In this document: piece after piece, positions 48,764 to 59,942 of the stretch
Layout of the letters: every line of letters starts with the position of its first letter
How positions within the stretch are numbered: position 1 is the stretch's first letter
From: Gentiana macrophylla
Lineage: Eukaryota > Streptophyta > Magnoliopsida > Gentianales > Gentianaceae
Direction: 5' to 3'
Length of the DNA: 64,000 nt
Assembly (NCBI GenBank): GCA_026214975.1
Contig: CM047814.1
Coordinates: forward strand, 19,119,541-19,183,540
Made by a program: the position numbers and the translations under genes
Notes under the pieces: generated by a model
The model's database searches: none
The model's input: the letters and a program-made list of their open reading frames with translations, nothing else
Told to the model about the DNA's origin: nothing

Positions 48764-51700
48764 TTTCCTCCATTAAATCAAAATCTTCAAACTTCATCAT
48801 TCCAAGCATCTTCACCAATTTAGTAAATGACTCCATCTTCAATGGTTTTGTGAAGATATCTGTAACTTGTTCTTCAGTTGGACAATAATCAATAACAATC
48901 TTTTTTTCACGAATCAACTCTCTTATAAAATGATATTTGATATCAATGTGCTTGCTTCGACCATGAAAAACTGGATTCTTCGATAGTTCAATAGCTGATG
49001 TGTTGTCACAATAAATCTTCGTTGGTTCAGATTGTTGATGATGCAAAAAATCAAGAATGTGCCTCAACCATTCTGCTTGCGTAGCACTGCTTGTGGCTGC
49101 CATATATTCTGCTTCTGCTGTTGACAAAGCAATCACCTGTTGTTTTTTCGACGACCGAGAGAAAACGCCGGATCCCAAGAAAAATGCATAACCTGAGGTG
49201 GTTTTTCTTTGAACCGTGTCACCAGACCATTCACTATCCGTGTATCCACCAAGAGAAATATCATTAGCACACGAATAAAATATTCCATGACTCTGTGTAC
49301 CTCTGATATATCTCAATATCCGCTTAGCTGCTTGTAAATGAGACTGACGCGGCGACTCCATAAAACGACTTATAAGTCCAACACCATAGGTTATATCCGG
49401 CCTAGCCGAAGTCAGGTATCTCAAGTTTCAAACAAGTCTTCGAAAATATGTTGGATCAACAAATTCACCGGTGCCATCTTTTATCAACTTTAGTTTTTCT
49501 TCCACCGGAGTTAATATTGGTTTAGCACAATCCATCTTAAACTTCTTCAAAATAGCACTGCATATTTATTTGGTGAAATGAAGATTCCACTATCCATTTG
49601 ATGAATCTCCAAACCAAGAAAGTAAGACATCAAACCAAGATCTGTCATTTCAAAATGACTAGTCATAGCCTCCCTGAATTCTGAAATCATTTGTGCATTA
49701 TTACCAGTAAAAATAAGATCATCAACGTATAAGCACACAATAATGATATCAGCTCCACAAGAATATTTGACATAAAAGGTATGCTCGTAGGGGCATCGTT
49801 CAAATGCATGATCAATAAAATAAGAGTCAATATGAGTATACCATGCTCTCGGGGCTTGTCTGAGTCCATACAATGCTTTTTCCAAGCGATAAACTTTACT
49901 TTCTTGTCCATCAATAAAATATCCAACAGGTTGATCCACATAAACTTCTTCTTCAAGAACACCGTTGAGAAAAGCAGATTTCACATCCAACTGATAAATT
50001 TTCCACGAACTTTGAGCAGCAAGGGAAATAACCATACGAACTGTATCAAGTCTTGCAACAGGAGCGAACACCTCAAAATAATCAATACCTGTCTTCTGCT
50101 TGTATCCTTTTGCTACAAGTCTGGCTTTATAGCGATCCACCTCTCCATTGGCTTTATACATTGTTTTGTACACCCATTTAACCCCAATGGGTTTCTTGCC
50201 TGGAGGAAAGTTTGTTATTTCCCAAGTATCATTCTTCTCAATTGAATGAATCTCATCATTCATGGCTTGTATCCGGTAATCATTTCTCAAAGATTCTTCA
50301 AAGCTAACTGGATCACAATCTGCAAACAAAGCAAAATTAACAATTTCTTCATCAGACATGTCATTATCATTTCCAATGACATAATCCTGCAATTGAGCTG
50401 GTAACTGTCTTTGTCGTTGTGGACGACTAGATGAAGATTCAGTCACAATTTCCTCTCTTGGTGGTTCTGGTTGTTGTGTACTAGAACCAACAACTGGAAT
50501 AGAAGCACTGCTTGGTTTTTCAACTTGCTTTGGTGACCAATCCCAAGCTTCATATTCTTCAAATATAACATCCCTGCCGATTACAACTTTTCCTGTTACC
50601 GGATTAAACAACCTAAACCCTTTTGTTTGATGAGAATATCCAATAAAAATATACTTTTCAGATTTATCATCCAATTTCTTTCTCAAAACATCAGGAACAT
50701 GGGCATAAGCAGTACAACCAAACACTTTCAAATGTCCAATATTTGGTTTTCTCCCTGTCCACACTTCATATGGTGTTTTTCCACCTGGTACACTCCTAGT
50801 AGGACACCTGTTTAAGACATAAAAGGCACAAGCAACGGCCTCTGCCCAAAAAGATTTAAGCAATTTCTTAGAATGCATCATAGACCTTACAATGTCCATG
50901 ACCGTTCTATTTTTCCTCTCTGCCACTCCATTCTGCCGAGGAGTATATTTGGCCGTCATCTGATGTTTGATACCATTATTTTCCAGAAAATCATCATAGA
51001 CAATATACTCAGTTCCTCTGTCTATTCTCAAAGTTTTAATCTCATATACACTTTATTTTTCAATGTACTTTTTAAAACTTTTAAAAATATCACAGGCATC
51101 AGATTTATTTCTCAGAAAATACACCCATGCTTTTCGACTAAAGTCATCAATGAAAGATTTAAAATACTTACTACCTCCGTTGGAAGGTTCTTCAACATAG
51201 CAAAAATCCGAATGAATCAGCTGTAGTGGTTTACTTGCCCTCCATGCCTTATTCTTTGGAAACGGATCTCTGTGATGTTTCCCCAAAATACATGACTCAC
51301 AAACTTTATAAGGAAAGTCAATATCTGGCAATCCCAATACTGACTTATTCCTGGCAAGAAACTTTAAACTTCCAAAGTTCAAATGCCCAAATCTTAGATG
51401 CCATAACCACGTATCATTAAAACTCACAGAACTAAAACAAGGTAAACTGCCACAATTAATTTTCAGCGAAAACAAACGGTTATTACACATGTTTACCTTT
51501 GCAATGAGTCCTTTCTTTGGATCACTTATTGTGCAAGTTCCTTGATTGAAGACTATGTTATAGCCTTTCTGTGACAACTGTCCAATGCTCAACAAATTGT
51601 AAACCAGGCACATAGAATACATCAGAAATAGCATTAGAAGAACCGTCTTTTAAAGTGTAAGCGGTTCTCCCTTTTCCAAGAACTGGTACTTCAGTATTAT

Positions 51701-52640
51701 CTCCAAATTTAACAGTTGATTGTATAGAAGTATCCAAATCACAGAACAATTCTTTGTTCCCACACATGTGATTACTACAACCTGAGTCCAAAATCCAATC
51801 ATTTTTCTTGTACTCATCAGTTCCAAAATTTGCCAATAATGAAGTTTTCAGACTATTATCATTATTTTCTATAACCTTAGCATGATTTTCTTGATTAATC
51901 TTGTAATGACAATGATTTTGATAATGCCTGAACTTCTTACATTTATAACACTAAAATTTTGATTTGTCTTTTTTCGAAAAATCATTACTTTGTTCATTAT
52001 GACCAAAATCATTATTATTTCTTTGGTAATTAAAATTACCTCTGCCTCGGCCTCAGCCCCGACCACGGTCTCTACCAAGAAAATTTTGACCACGTTGACT
52101 AAATTCAACATGATTCGATGATTCTGCCTTTTGATTTGATACATTTTGCTGGTGATATCTCGTACTTTTGCAATAAAATCACCAACTGACTCAATTGTTC
52201 TCATCTGAGCCAACTTGAACCGCCTCCGCAATTCCTGCAAACGAACCTTTTTAACTTCAATATTACCTCGGCTGGCGTTGACTATGATCCTCCACGTCTC
52301 TTTTGTTGAATTGGCGTTCATAAATTTATTATAAACACTTAACTCGACCGCATTATTGAGATAATGACGAGCCAAACGATCATTCCTCTTGTTCTTCTCC
52401 GGAGCTTTTACTTGTGCCACATTTAAATTTGCACTGGCATCGGGAATGTCAAAACCGTTTTCAACGACATCCCAAATACCGATAACCTCGAAAAATCTCT
52501 CATTTTTCCGTTCCATTGATCAAAATTATTTTTACCGTCGAAAGTAAAACGAGACAAGATTGTATAATTCTTTCTCCTTCCATTTAAAATAATATAGTGT
52601 AAACGATATTTTGAAAGTTCACTCAAACAATTAATATCAC
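48759..52640 (-). pseudogene. Copia 2 gag-pol, degraded
   Basis: Read downwards from 52640: Gag start, with an internal loss so that the region after VGDFIAKVRDI runs quickly into the zinc knuckle CYKCKKFRHYQNHC (about 51945); protease with WILDSGCSNH (about 51805); a frame change near 51600; integrase with HLRFGH and CESCILGKHH; a stop near 51045; then a long frame 51031-49547 with integrase C-terminus, [10 protein letters not shown] and [10 protein letters not shown] of reverse transcriptase; a shift near 49545; then RNase H (49424-48759) ending within the LTR edge. Not functional as it stands. Confidence 0.9.
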
Positions 52641-52884
52641 ATGCAAGATATTCCTAATACCTTTGACTAGTTGATGTGACTACTAAAATAACGCAGCCGA
52701 TACTGTTAGGCTACTTTGAAGTACCTCTATAGTCAATTGAACTCTTCCCGATGTCTATGGCTCAATCCAATTGAAGACAGTGCTTTCTTGAAAAAAAATC
52801 AATCTTTTATAACTGGGTTTTCTTTTCACTCAACAAGGCAAAACCGACTGCAATGCCAAAGAAAGTCACGTTGGTGACTCACAA

Positions 52885-53010
52885 AAAAATGGTTAAACCC
52901 TAACAGTGACGGGCCCCCACCCCCGATCCCACAGGAATGTGATCACACAGGAATGTGGGAAGAGGTTAATCAGGTAACCTAGAGCTTAGAGTCAGGGGCT
53001 TGCTGGTTCT
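52885..53010 (-). mobile_element. Truncated SINE copy
   Basis: The 3' half of the same SINE family, preceded by the same 17-bp target sequence (52868-52884), as part of the tandem duplication. It lacks both promoter boxes. Confidence 0.75.
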
Positions 53011-53148
53011 CCCGATGTCTATGGCTCAATCCAATTGAAGACAGTGCTTTCTTGAAAAAAAATCAATCTTTTATAACTGGGTTTTCTTTTCACTCAACAA
53101 GGCAAAACCGATTGCAATGCCAAAGAAAGTCACGTTGGTGACTCACAA

Positions 53149-53400
53149 AAAAATGGTTAAACCCTAATAAATGACGGCGGGCACCCCGATCCATGGGAAT
53201 GTGATCACACAGAATGTGGGAAGAGGTTTATCGAGAACTGCAGAGCTTGTAGTCGAGAACTTGCTTGGTTCTCCATCATCTGAAGGTGTAATCAATCGAA
53301 AATCAACCCCTTTTACGGGAATCGAACCGCTGACCTCCAGTTTAGGGTCCGGCTGTCATTATAACACCCCAGCTCCTCACCACTAGGCCATCCTGGGGAT
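53149..53400 (-). mobile_element. tRNA-derived SINE
   Basis: Bounded by a perfect 17-bp duplication acgttggtgactcacaa (53132-53148 and 53401-53417). On the minus strand it starts ccccaggatggcctagtggt, has an A-box TGGCCTAGTGG (53390-53380) and a B-box GGTTCGATTCC (53328-53318), the RNA polymerase III promoter of tRNA genes, and ends in a T-run next to the duplication. 252 bp. Confidence 0.88.
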
Positions 53401-53418
53401 ACGTTGGTGACTCACAAG

Positions 53419-54188
53419 ATCTTATAAGAAAAGGAGGTGGCTTCTTCCAAGAAAAAATAAAGGGTATTACCAATTATAGAGAATTAGGGATAATGGCGAA
53501 CTTTTAGAATATTTTTAAAGAATAAAGACATTCACACATTTTTTTATAAGGGGAAAGAAAACTTTTATATTTTTTATAGCCCGAAGGACAAAACCGAAAA
53601 AAAATAAAAAATTCCGCGTGCGTCCGGGAGTTATTTCTTCCTGGGAACATTTTTTTAAAAAAAATTTTCCCTCTTTCCTCCCCGATTTTTAAACGATCTT
53701 TTGATCTGGATATCCAAATGCGATAAAATTTTCACTGAATTTTTTATTTTTTGACGCTCTTCGTTTTGAGACTTGGTTCGATATAATTACATCGTTTTTC
53801 ATGAGATTCATTGTCGAAATTCACTTAGTGAATCTCGCCAGTAATCCCAAAAATCGGTGAATATCGATGATGAATTCGAACAATAGTGAATTTCGATAAA
53901 TGATTTTCCGAAATCACGTCGAATATGTTGAATGCTGTCTCAAAATAAAGAGCATGAAAAAATAAAAAAATTGGTGAAAGAAGGAGTTCTAGATTGAGAC
54001 ATATGAGTGTTTAAAAAATATGGATGAAATAAAAAGTGTGTAGCTATTTTATTTTTATTTTTTGTAAAAAAAATGCCGGCAAAAATTAAAAATAAAATAA
54101 AATAGTTTTATCATTTATGCAAAAGTTTCAAAAGCATGTCCTTCTACTTAATTGATGAAATATTGGTGTCCTTCTCCCTCGTTCCCCC
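53419..54188. other. Unassigned DNA between SINE and copia 3
   Basis: AT-rich, non-coding. Short inverted text attcacttagtgaat at 53819. It has no match elsewhere in the window and may be copia 2 leader or another insertion. Confidence 0.35.
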
Positions 54189-54406
54189 TGCTAATTAATT
54201 ATAGTGACAAGTGTGTGGTTGGATGTAGTGACATGTGTCACAATCTTGGCTTGGTTGTTAGATTTAGTTAGTACACAATATCTAAGGCAAATATATGCCT
54301 TGTACTCGGCTGTTGTATTCATGAGAGAATTCAATGTACAAAAAACGTTGTTGGCATCTTCTTCTTCCTCCCATGGAGGTTTCTTTGCTTTCATATTAAA
54401 TCTAAC
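54189..54406 (+). repeat. 5' LTR of copia 3
   Basis: Begins ctaattaattatagtgac after an altered first few bases; carries a 23-bp or so block around ctaaggcaaatatatgcc that the 3' LTR lacks. Confidence 0.85.
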
Positions 54407-54433
54407 TTGGTATCAGAGCGATAGACTACCGTC

Positions 54434-57400
54434 ATGAGTTCCGTGACCTCATCTACTCCGGCTACAGCAGCTGATTCAACAATAACATCAGCTCCGGTGA
54501 CTGTAGAGAGCCATGGCACCACAGCACCGACGAGCTTAACCACAAATCCAGTTATCTCTATCTCAACAGCTACAGCAACAGATCTAGGAGGAGTTTCTCA
54601 ATATACTTCAACTTTTGGATCTCTTCCTTATCATGGATTCATGTACCCACCACCGATGTTTGGCGGAGCTCCACCACAAACACTGACCAGTACTATGCTG
54701 CCACCATCTTTTCCAATTGTTCCCTCATTTGTCCGATCTCCCTCACCTAGGCCTTTCAGCCATATAGTATCTCCTTTTCAAGGTCACTTAAACCAGATGT
54801 GTAATGTTATACTCGAGATAACTACCTGCTCTGGAGGTACACTGTTTTGCCGATTGTAAAGGGGCACAAATTGGAAGGTTTTATGTTGGGTACCATACCT
54901 AGACGTCAACTTATAGGTATGTTCATTGGCTTGTCCTATTCTACGGCTGATGAATGGAATACTGTTGGCCAATTGTTAAAATGGTGGTTATTGAGCTCTA
55001 TGACTGAACAAGCTCTCATAGAAGTTATGGGTTGTGAAACATCTTATGATGTCTGGTCTACGTTCGAAGCTTTGTTTAATAGTCAGTCAGAGGCTAGAGT
55101 GTTGGAGTTTAAGAGTCCTTTAACCAAGACAGAAAAAGGAGGAAGGTATATGAGTGATTATCTGGCATTAATGAAGTCATATAGTGATGGTTTAACTGCA
55201 GCAAGTTACCCTGTGTCCAAATCAGAACTGATATTATCTGTCTTAGGTGGCCTGGACAAAGATTATGAGGCTGTAATATTGAATATCACATCTAGAATTA
55301 GTTCACTGAACTGGCCAGAAGTGCAATCTCAGTTATTGACACATGAGAGGCTCCTAGCAAGGTTCAACCCAACCTTGAATTTGTCCAATACAACAAATGG
55401 TGGTTCATCCAATGATGCTGCCCACTTGACTACCTATGGAAGTGCAAACTTAGGAAACAGATCTCAGCCTAGACCTAGTAGTAACACCTCTCAAGGAAAC
55501 TATAGAGGCAGAGAGGGTAATAGAGGTGGAAGAAGTAGAGGTGGCAGAAGTGGTAATAGTGGAAGGTCTGGACCCAAGATGACCTTTCAATTGTGTGGAA
55601 AGAATGGACACACAGTGATTGACTGTTGGCATAGATTTGAGCATGATTTCCAGCCTCCAACAAGTGCAAATGCAGGTGGAGCAAAACAGAATTCAGCCTT
55701 TGTTGCCACTCCTAGTACAGTATCTGATAATGCTTGGTATTTGGATAGTGGAGCAACAAACCATGTAACAGCTGATTTGGGGAACTTGAACATCAATCCT
55801 AACTACAATGGTAATGATACACTAACAATAGGAAGTGGTGAGAAATTGGTAATAGCACACACTGGTCATTCTTTTCTTCACACACCTCATGGATCCTTGA
55901 ATTTGCATAAGATCCTACATGTCCCACAAATCACTAGAAATCTGTTGAGCATTTCTAATCTCATTTCTGATAACCCTATAACTGTTGAATTTGACAATGT
56001 GTTTTGTGTTGTGAAGGACAAGCATACAGAGACAATACTTCTCAGGGGTCAACTGCGGGATGGCCTTTACAAGGTCCTTCTACATCCTGAGGACACAGGA
56101 CAGAGCTCTATTCACTCCAAATCCACCTTAGTCTGTTTTCATGTTTCCAAACACTCTATTTCCTGTAATAATGTGCATGCTAGTCCTGATATTTGGCACA
56201 AAAGACTTGGACACCCCGCTAATTCTGTCTTGTCTTCTATTTTGAGTATCTGTAATGTTAAAACCACTGGTGCTATGTCCTTTTGTGAGTCATGTCAGTT
56301 TGGTAAAGTGCATGATTTATTTCATCCTTTGTCTCCCTCACATGCTAAAGCTCCTTTGATTTAGTCCATACAGATATGTGGGGCCCTGCTCCTATAAAAC
56401 CTCCAGAAGGTTATAGTTATTATGTTCATTTCATAGATGATTACTCCAGATTTACCTGGATATATCCTTTAAATTCCAAGTCAGAAACCTTTAATACTTT
56501 TTAGAAGTTTAAGGATTTAGTTGAGACTCAGTTTAGTCTTAGAATCAAATGTGTTCAGTCTGATTGGGGAGGAGAGTATAGACCCTTTCAAGACTTTCTG
56601 GATAAAGAAGGGATTATGTTCAGACATCCTTGCCCCCATGACCATGCTCAGCATGGTAGAGCTGAGAGGAAACATAGACATATTGTGGAAACTGGCCTTA
56701 CCCTATTAGCTCAAGCCAGTATGCCATTAAAGTATTGGTGGCATAGTTTTCAAACCTCTGTTCAATTAATCAACTCTCTTCGTACACCTATTTTGGCACA
56801 AAAGTCACCTATTGAGTGTTTGTTGTCCATAAAGCCTAATTATAAAAAATTTAGAGTCTTTGGATGTGCTGTTTATCCTAATCTAGGACCCTTCCGGACT
56901 ATCAAATTTCAGTTTCACACCAAAATGTGTGTAAACCTAGGGATTAGTTCCTGTCACAAAGGTTTCAAATGCCTTGATTACACAGGTAGGATTTACATAT
57001 CCAACAATGTTGTCTTTAATGAAACTTTGTTCCCTTTTGCCCATGGTTTCACCCAAGGTCCATCCACACAAACTCTCACCGATTATTCCTCATTCGCCAA
57101 TTTTCATGTGCTTCCATCTACTCAGTCAGAGGGGGAAAAAGGCATCATAAGTAGATCTACTGGTGAAGATATTGCTGATGTTGATCAGGTACATCCCTTT
57201 ATTGATGTTGTTCGCATTGATGATGATAATTCTGCATCTTCCACTCCACACACACAGTCACCATCCAAAGCACAGATACCATCACATATTCATACTCCTG
57301 ACTCTGACTCTTTACAGAGCTCATCCTCTAGTCCCAATACTCAGTCACCCACACATGTTGTTCCTGAATCTCCTGTCAGTCCTCCTAAACCTGCACATAG

Positions 57401-59040
57401 ACTTCACTCTATGCAAACTAGGTCAAAAAGTGGTATTTTTAAACCCCAAAGTTTATTCTGTTGCCATTAACAATGCTCACTCATTCCCTACTGAGCCAGT
57501 AAATGTATCAGTGGCATTGAATTCAGAGGATTGGAAAGATGCTATGAGAGCTAAATACAAGGCATTGATGCATAACAGAACATAGGATTTAGTTCAACCT
57601 CCTTCTGGAAAAAGTATAGTTAGGAACATGTGGATCTTTAAACTGAAACTCAGACCTGATGGTACTGTACTTAAGCATAAGGCCAGACTTGTGGCCAAAG
57701 GATATACTTAGAGTTATGAATAGACTTCACGGAAACTTTTAGCCTCGCATGGCAAAGTCTCACTACAATCGAGCCGCATGCATTTTTAGATGTGTCAATG
57801 AACTGGCCTGTGAATCAAATTGATATCAATAGTGCCTTCTTGAATGGTCCCTTGCAGGAACCAGTCTACATGGCACAACCATAAGGGTTTGAAGATCCCA
57901 CAAAACCTCATTATGTCTGCAAATTGAACAAGGCTCTATATGGCCTGAAGCAGGAACCAAGGGCCTGGTTTGATGCCTTTAGATCCCAGATGACAAGGTG
58001 GGGCTTCAAACAGTCTATGTCGATCATTCTTTGTTTATGTTCAAATGTGGAGGTCAAATTCTGTTTCCCTAGTGTATGTTGATGACATACTTCTCACAGG
58101 AAATTCACCAGCTCTCATACAGAAGTTCATTAAGCAACTGGACTCTAAATTCTCTTTGAAAGATCTAGGGCCGGTGTCTCGCTTCTTGGGCATGCAAGTA
58201 GCAAGGGACAAATCAGGGATCTATCTCACTCAGTCCTATTATGCTTCACAACTGCTTAAGAGGCAAAATATGGAGCATCTCAAACCTTGTCCTACACCTA
58301 TAGTGGCAGGTAAACAACTATACCCTTATCAAGGTGATCCCTCTCACTAATCCAGGCATATATAGGAGTGCCATTGGTGCCCTCCAATATCTTACCCTTA
58401 AAAGGCCTGCCATAGCTTACACAGTGAACACCTTGAGTCAGTTTATGCAAAAGCCATGTACCGAACATTGGCAAGCTCTCAAAAGGCTCATGAGATTTGT
58501 ACAGGGGACCCTCAGACATGGACTGCATTTCTTTCCATGTAGTAATTTGCAGTTAAATGGCTTCACTGATGCAAATTGGGCTGTTGATCCCACAGATAGA
58601 AAATCAACTGGAGGCTATTGTGTGTATCTGGGTAATTCTCTCATAACTTGGAGCTCTAAGAAGCAATTGTTTTGGAGCTCTAAGAAGCAATCTGTTGTTG
58701 CCAGATCAAGTTGTGAGTCTGAATATAGAGCTCTGTCTAATCTGGGAACTGAAATTCAAGATTACACAGCTTCTGAATGAAATGAAGTTCAAACTTCCCA
58801 CCATTCAAATTCTATGGTGTGACAATACATGAGCCACCACTCTAGCTCAAAATCCTGTCTACCATGCTAGAACTAAACATATTGAAGTGGATGTACACTA
58901 CATCAGAAATCTGGTTCTTGACAAGAAGCTGAAAGTGTGTTACATACCTTCTGCTTCATAGATAGAAGACATCTTCACCAAGGCTTTGCCAATCTCAACT
59001 TTCTACAATTTCAAGGCCAAACTCAATATGGTTGATCCAC
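54434..59040 (+). pseudogene. Copia 3 gag-pol, heavily degraded
   Basis: Gag starts at 54434, shifts frame near 54845 and continues to 56364. The zinc knuckle (about 55590) reads FQLCGKNGHTVIDC, so its first Cys is lost. Protease has WYLDSGATNH (about 55740); the integrase zinc part has WHKRLGH and CESCQFGK. A frame change near 56360 leads to HTDMWGP and a later frame with ERKHRHIVE. Reverse transcriptase from about 57500 to 58050 is riddled with stops, with YVDDILLTGN surviving at 58075. RNase H (58334-58780) contains a 22-bp tandem duplication near 58650. Not functional. Confidence 0.9.
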
Positions 59041-59072
59041 ATAATCGTTTAAGAGGGGAGAAAGATAAAGGG

Positions 59073-59269
59073 TGTTACTAATTAATTATAGTGACAAGTG
59101 TGTGGTTGGATGTAGTGACATGTGTCACAATCTTGGTTTGGTTGTTAGATTTAGTTAGTACACCTTGTACTCAGCTGCTGTATTCATGAGAGAATTCAAT
59201 ATACAAAAAACGTTGTTGGCATCCTCTTCTTCCTCCCATGGAGGTTTCTTTGCTTTCATATTAAATCTA
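59073..59269 (+). repeat. 3' LTR of copia 3
   Basis: Begins TGTTACTAATTAATTATAG; otherwise parallels the 5' LTR to its end at about aaatcta. Confidence 0.85.
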
Positions 59270-59374
59270 TCTTTCCACCACACAAGAAAAGAAGTGATTG
59301 CAAATTTCCAAGTAACCTCACCGGAAAAACAATCTCGGTCGGAGGTAATGGCTCAACCTAGCTCCGATACCAAT

Positions 59375-59702
59375 TGTAGAAACACAACACAATGTTTCAA
59401 AAGATTCAACAGACACAAGAAAACACACTTTGTATTAGAAAGCTTTGTTCTTAAGTTTCTCACTTGATTGATACAATAACAATGGTGAAGAAGGCTATTT
59501 ATAGCCAAATAAACAAAGTGTAAACACATTTAGTCAACAATTAAAACTACACATGTAATATTTTGTCAAAGTTATCAGCTACACTACTGTATCAATTGTA
59601 GGCAGCACACCATAATTGATTTCGAGTTGTCAAAGATATCAGCTGCACTACTGTATCAATTGTAGGCAACACACCATAATTGATTTTGAGTTATGGTTCA
59701 CA
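59375..59702 (-). repeat. 5' LTR of copia 2, with internal tandem duplication
   Basis: 328 bp. A block of about 65-69 bp containing actgtatcaattgtaggca is present twice here and once in the 3' LTR, accounting for the size difference. Confidence 0.9.
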
Positions 59703-59707
59703 TTCAT

Positions 59708-59942
59708 TATTTTACATGTTCAAACATTATGATTTCTATTTAACAACAAACAAAGGGATTTTATTATATTAAATATATATATTACACATCATCAAAACAT
59801 ATCTATGGTAAGGAGGAAGTCAAATTAATAATACAAAACCCCTCCAAGACCTTAACAATACCTAAACTACATCTACAAAAAGAAGGTAACAATTCCTATT
59901 ATTTACATTTACAATACAACACACAAAACTGCCATTAATATG
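59708..59942. other. 3' flank of the kinase gene
   Basis: AT-rich, non-coding; likely holds the kinase 3' UTR on the minus strand. Confidence 0.5.

Larger units (their letters stand above)
52641..53418. repeat. Local tandem duplication carrying a SINE
   Basis: Units 52747-53010 and 53011-53273 repeat the same flank (start cccgatgtctatggctcaat) followed by SINE sequence. The flank halves differ at only one base that I can see, while the SINE halves differ at many. No coding sequence. Confidence 0.85.
54189..59269 (+). mobile_element. Ty1/copia retrotransposon 3, nested in copia 2
   Basis: LTR copies at about 54189-54406 and 59073-59269. The primer site TGGTATCAGAGC is at 54408-54419 and a polypurine tract with aagaggggagaaag precedes the 3' LTR. 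The 5' LTR start is altered, and no target duplication could be found, so its left boundary has been rearranged. It lies in the orientation opposite to copia 2 and separates that element's gag from its leader and LTR. Confidence 0.85.
48505..59702 (-). mobile_element. Ty1/copia retrotransposon 2, host of nested insertions
   Basis: LTRs at 48505-48763 and 59375-59702 share TGTGAACC...TTTCTACA ends (minus strand) and are flanked by TTCAT at 48500-48504 and 59703-59707, so they belong to one insertion 11.2 kb across. Polypurine-like gatttaatggaggaa borders the 3' LTR. A primer site TGGTATCGGAGC lies beside the 5' LTR (59372-59361). Its coding part is at 48764-52640. The leader by the 5' LTR (59271-59374) was separated from it by later DNA, including copia 3. 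Confidence 0.9.

Noticed and set aside
53318..53390. tRNA gene on the minus strand
   Set aside because: A- and B-box are present, but no cloverleaf can be drawn and a 17-bp target duplication bounds the sequence, so it is a SINE.
59375..59702. Solo LTR
   Set aside because: Primer site beside it and TTCAT matched at 48500 show it is the 5' LTR of copia 2.
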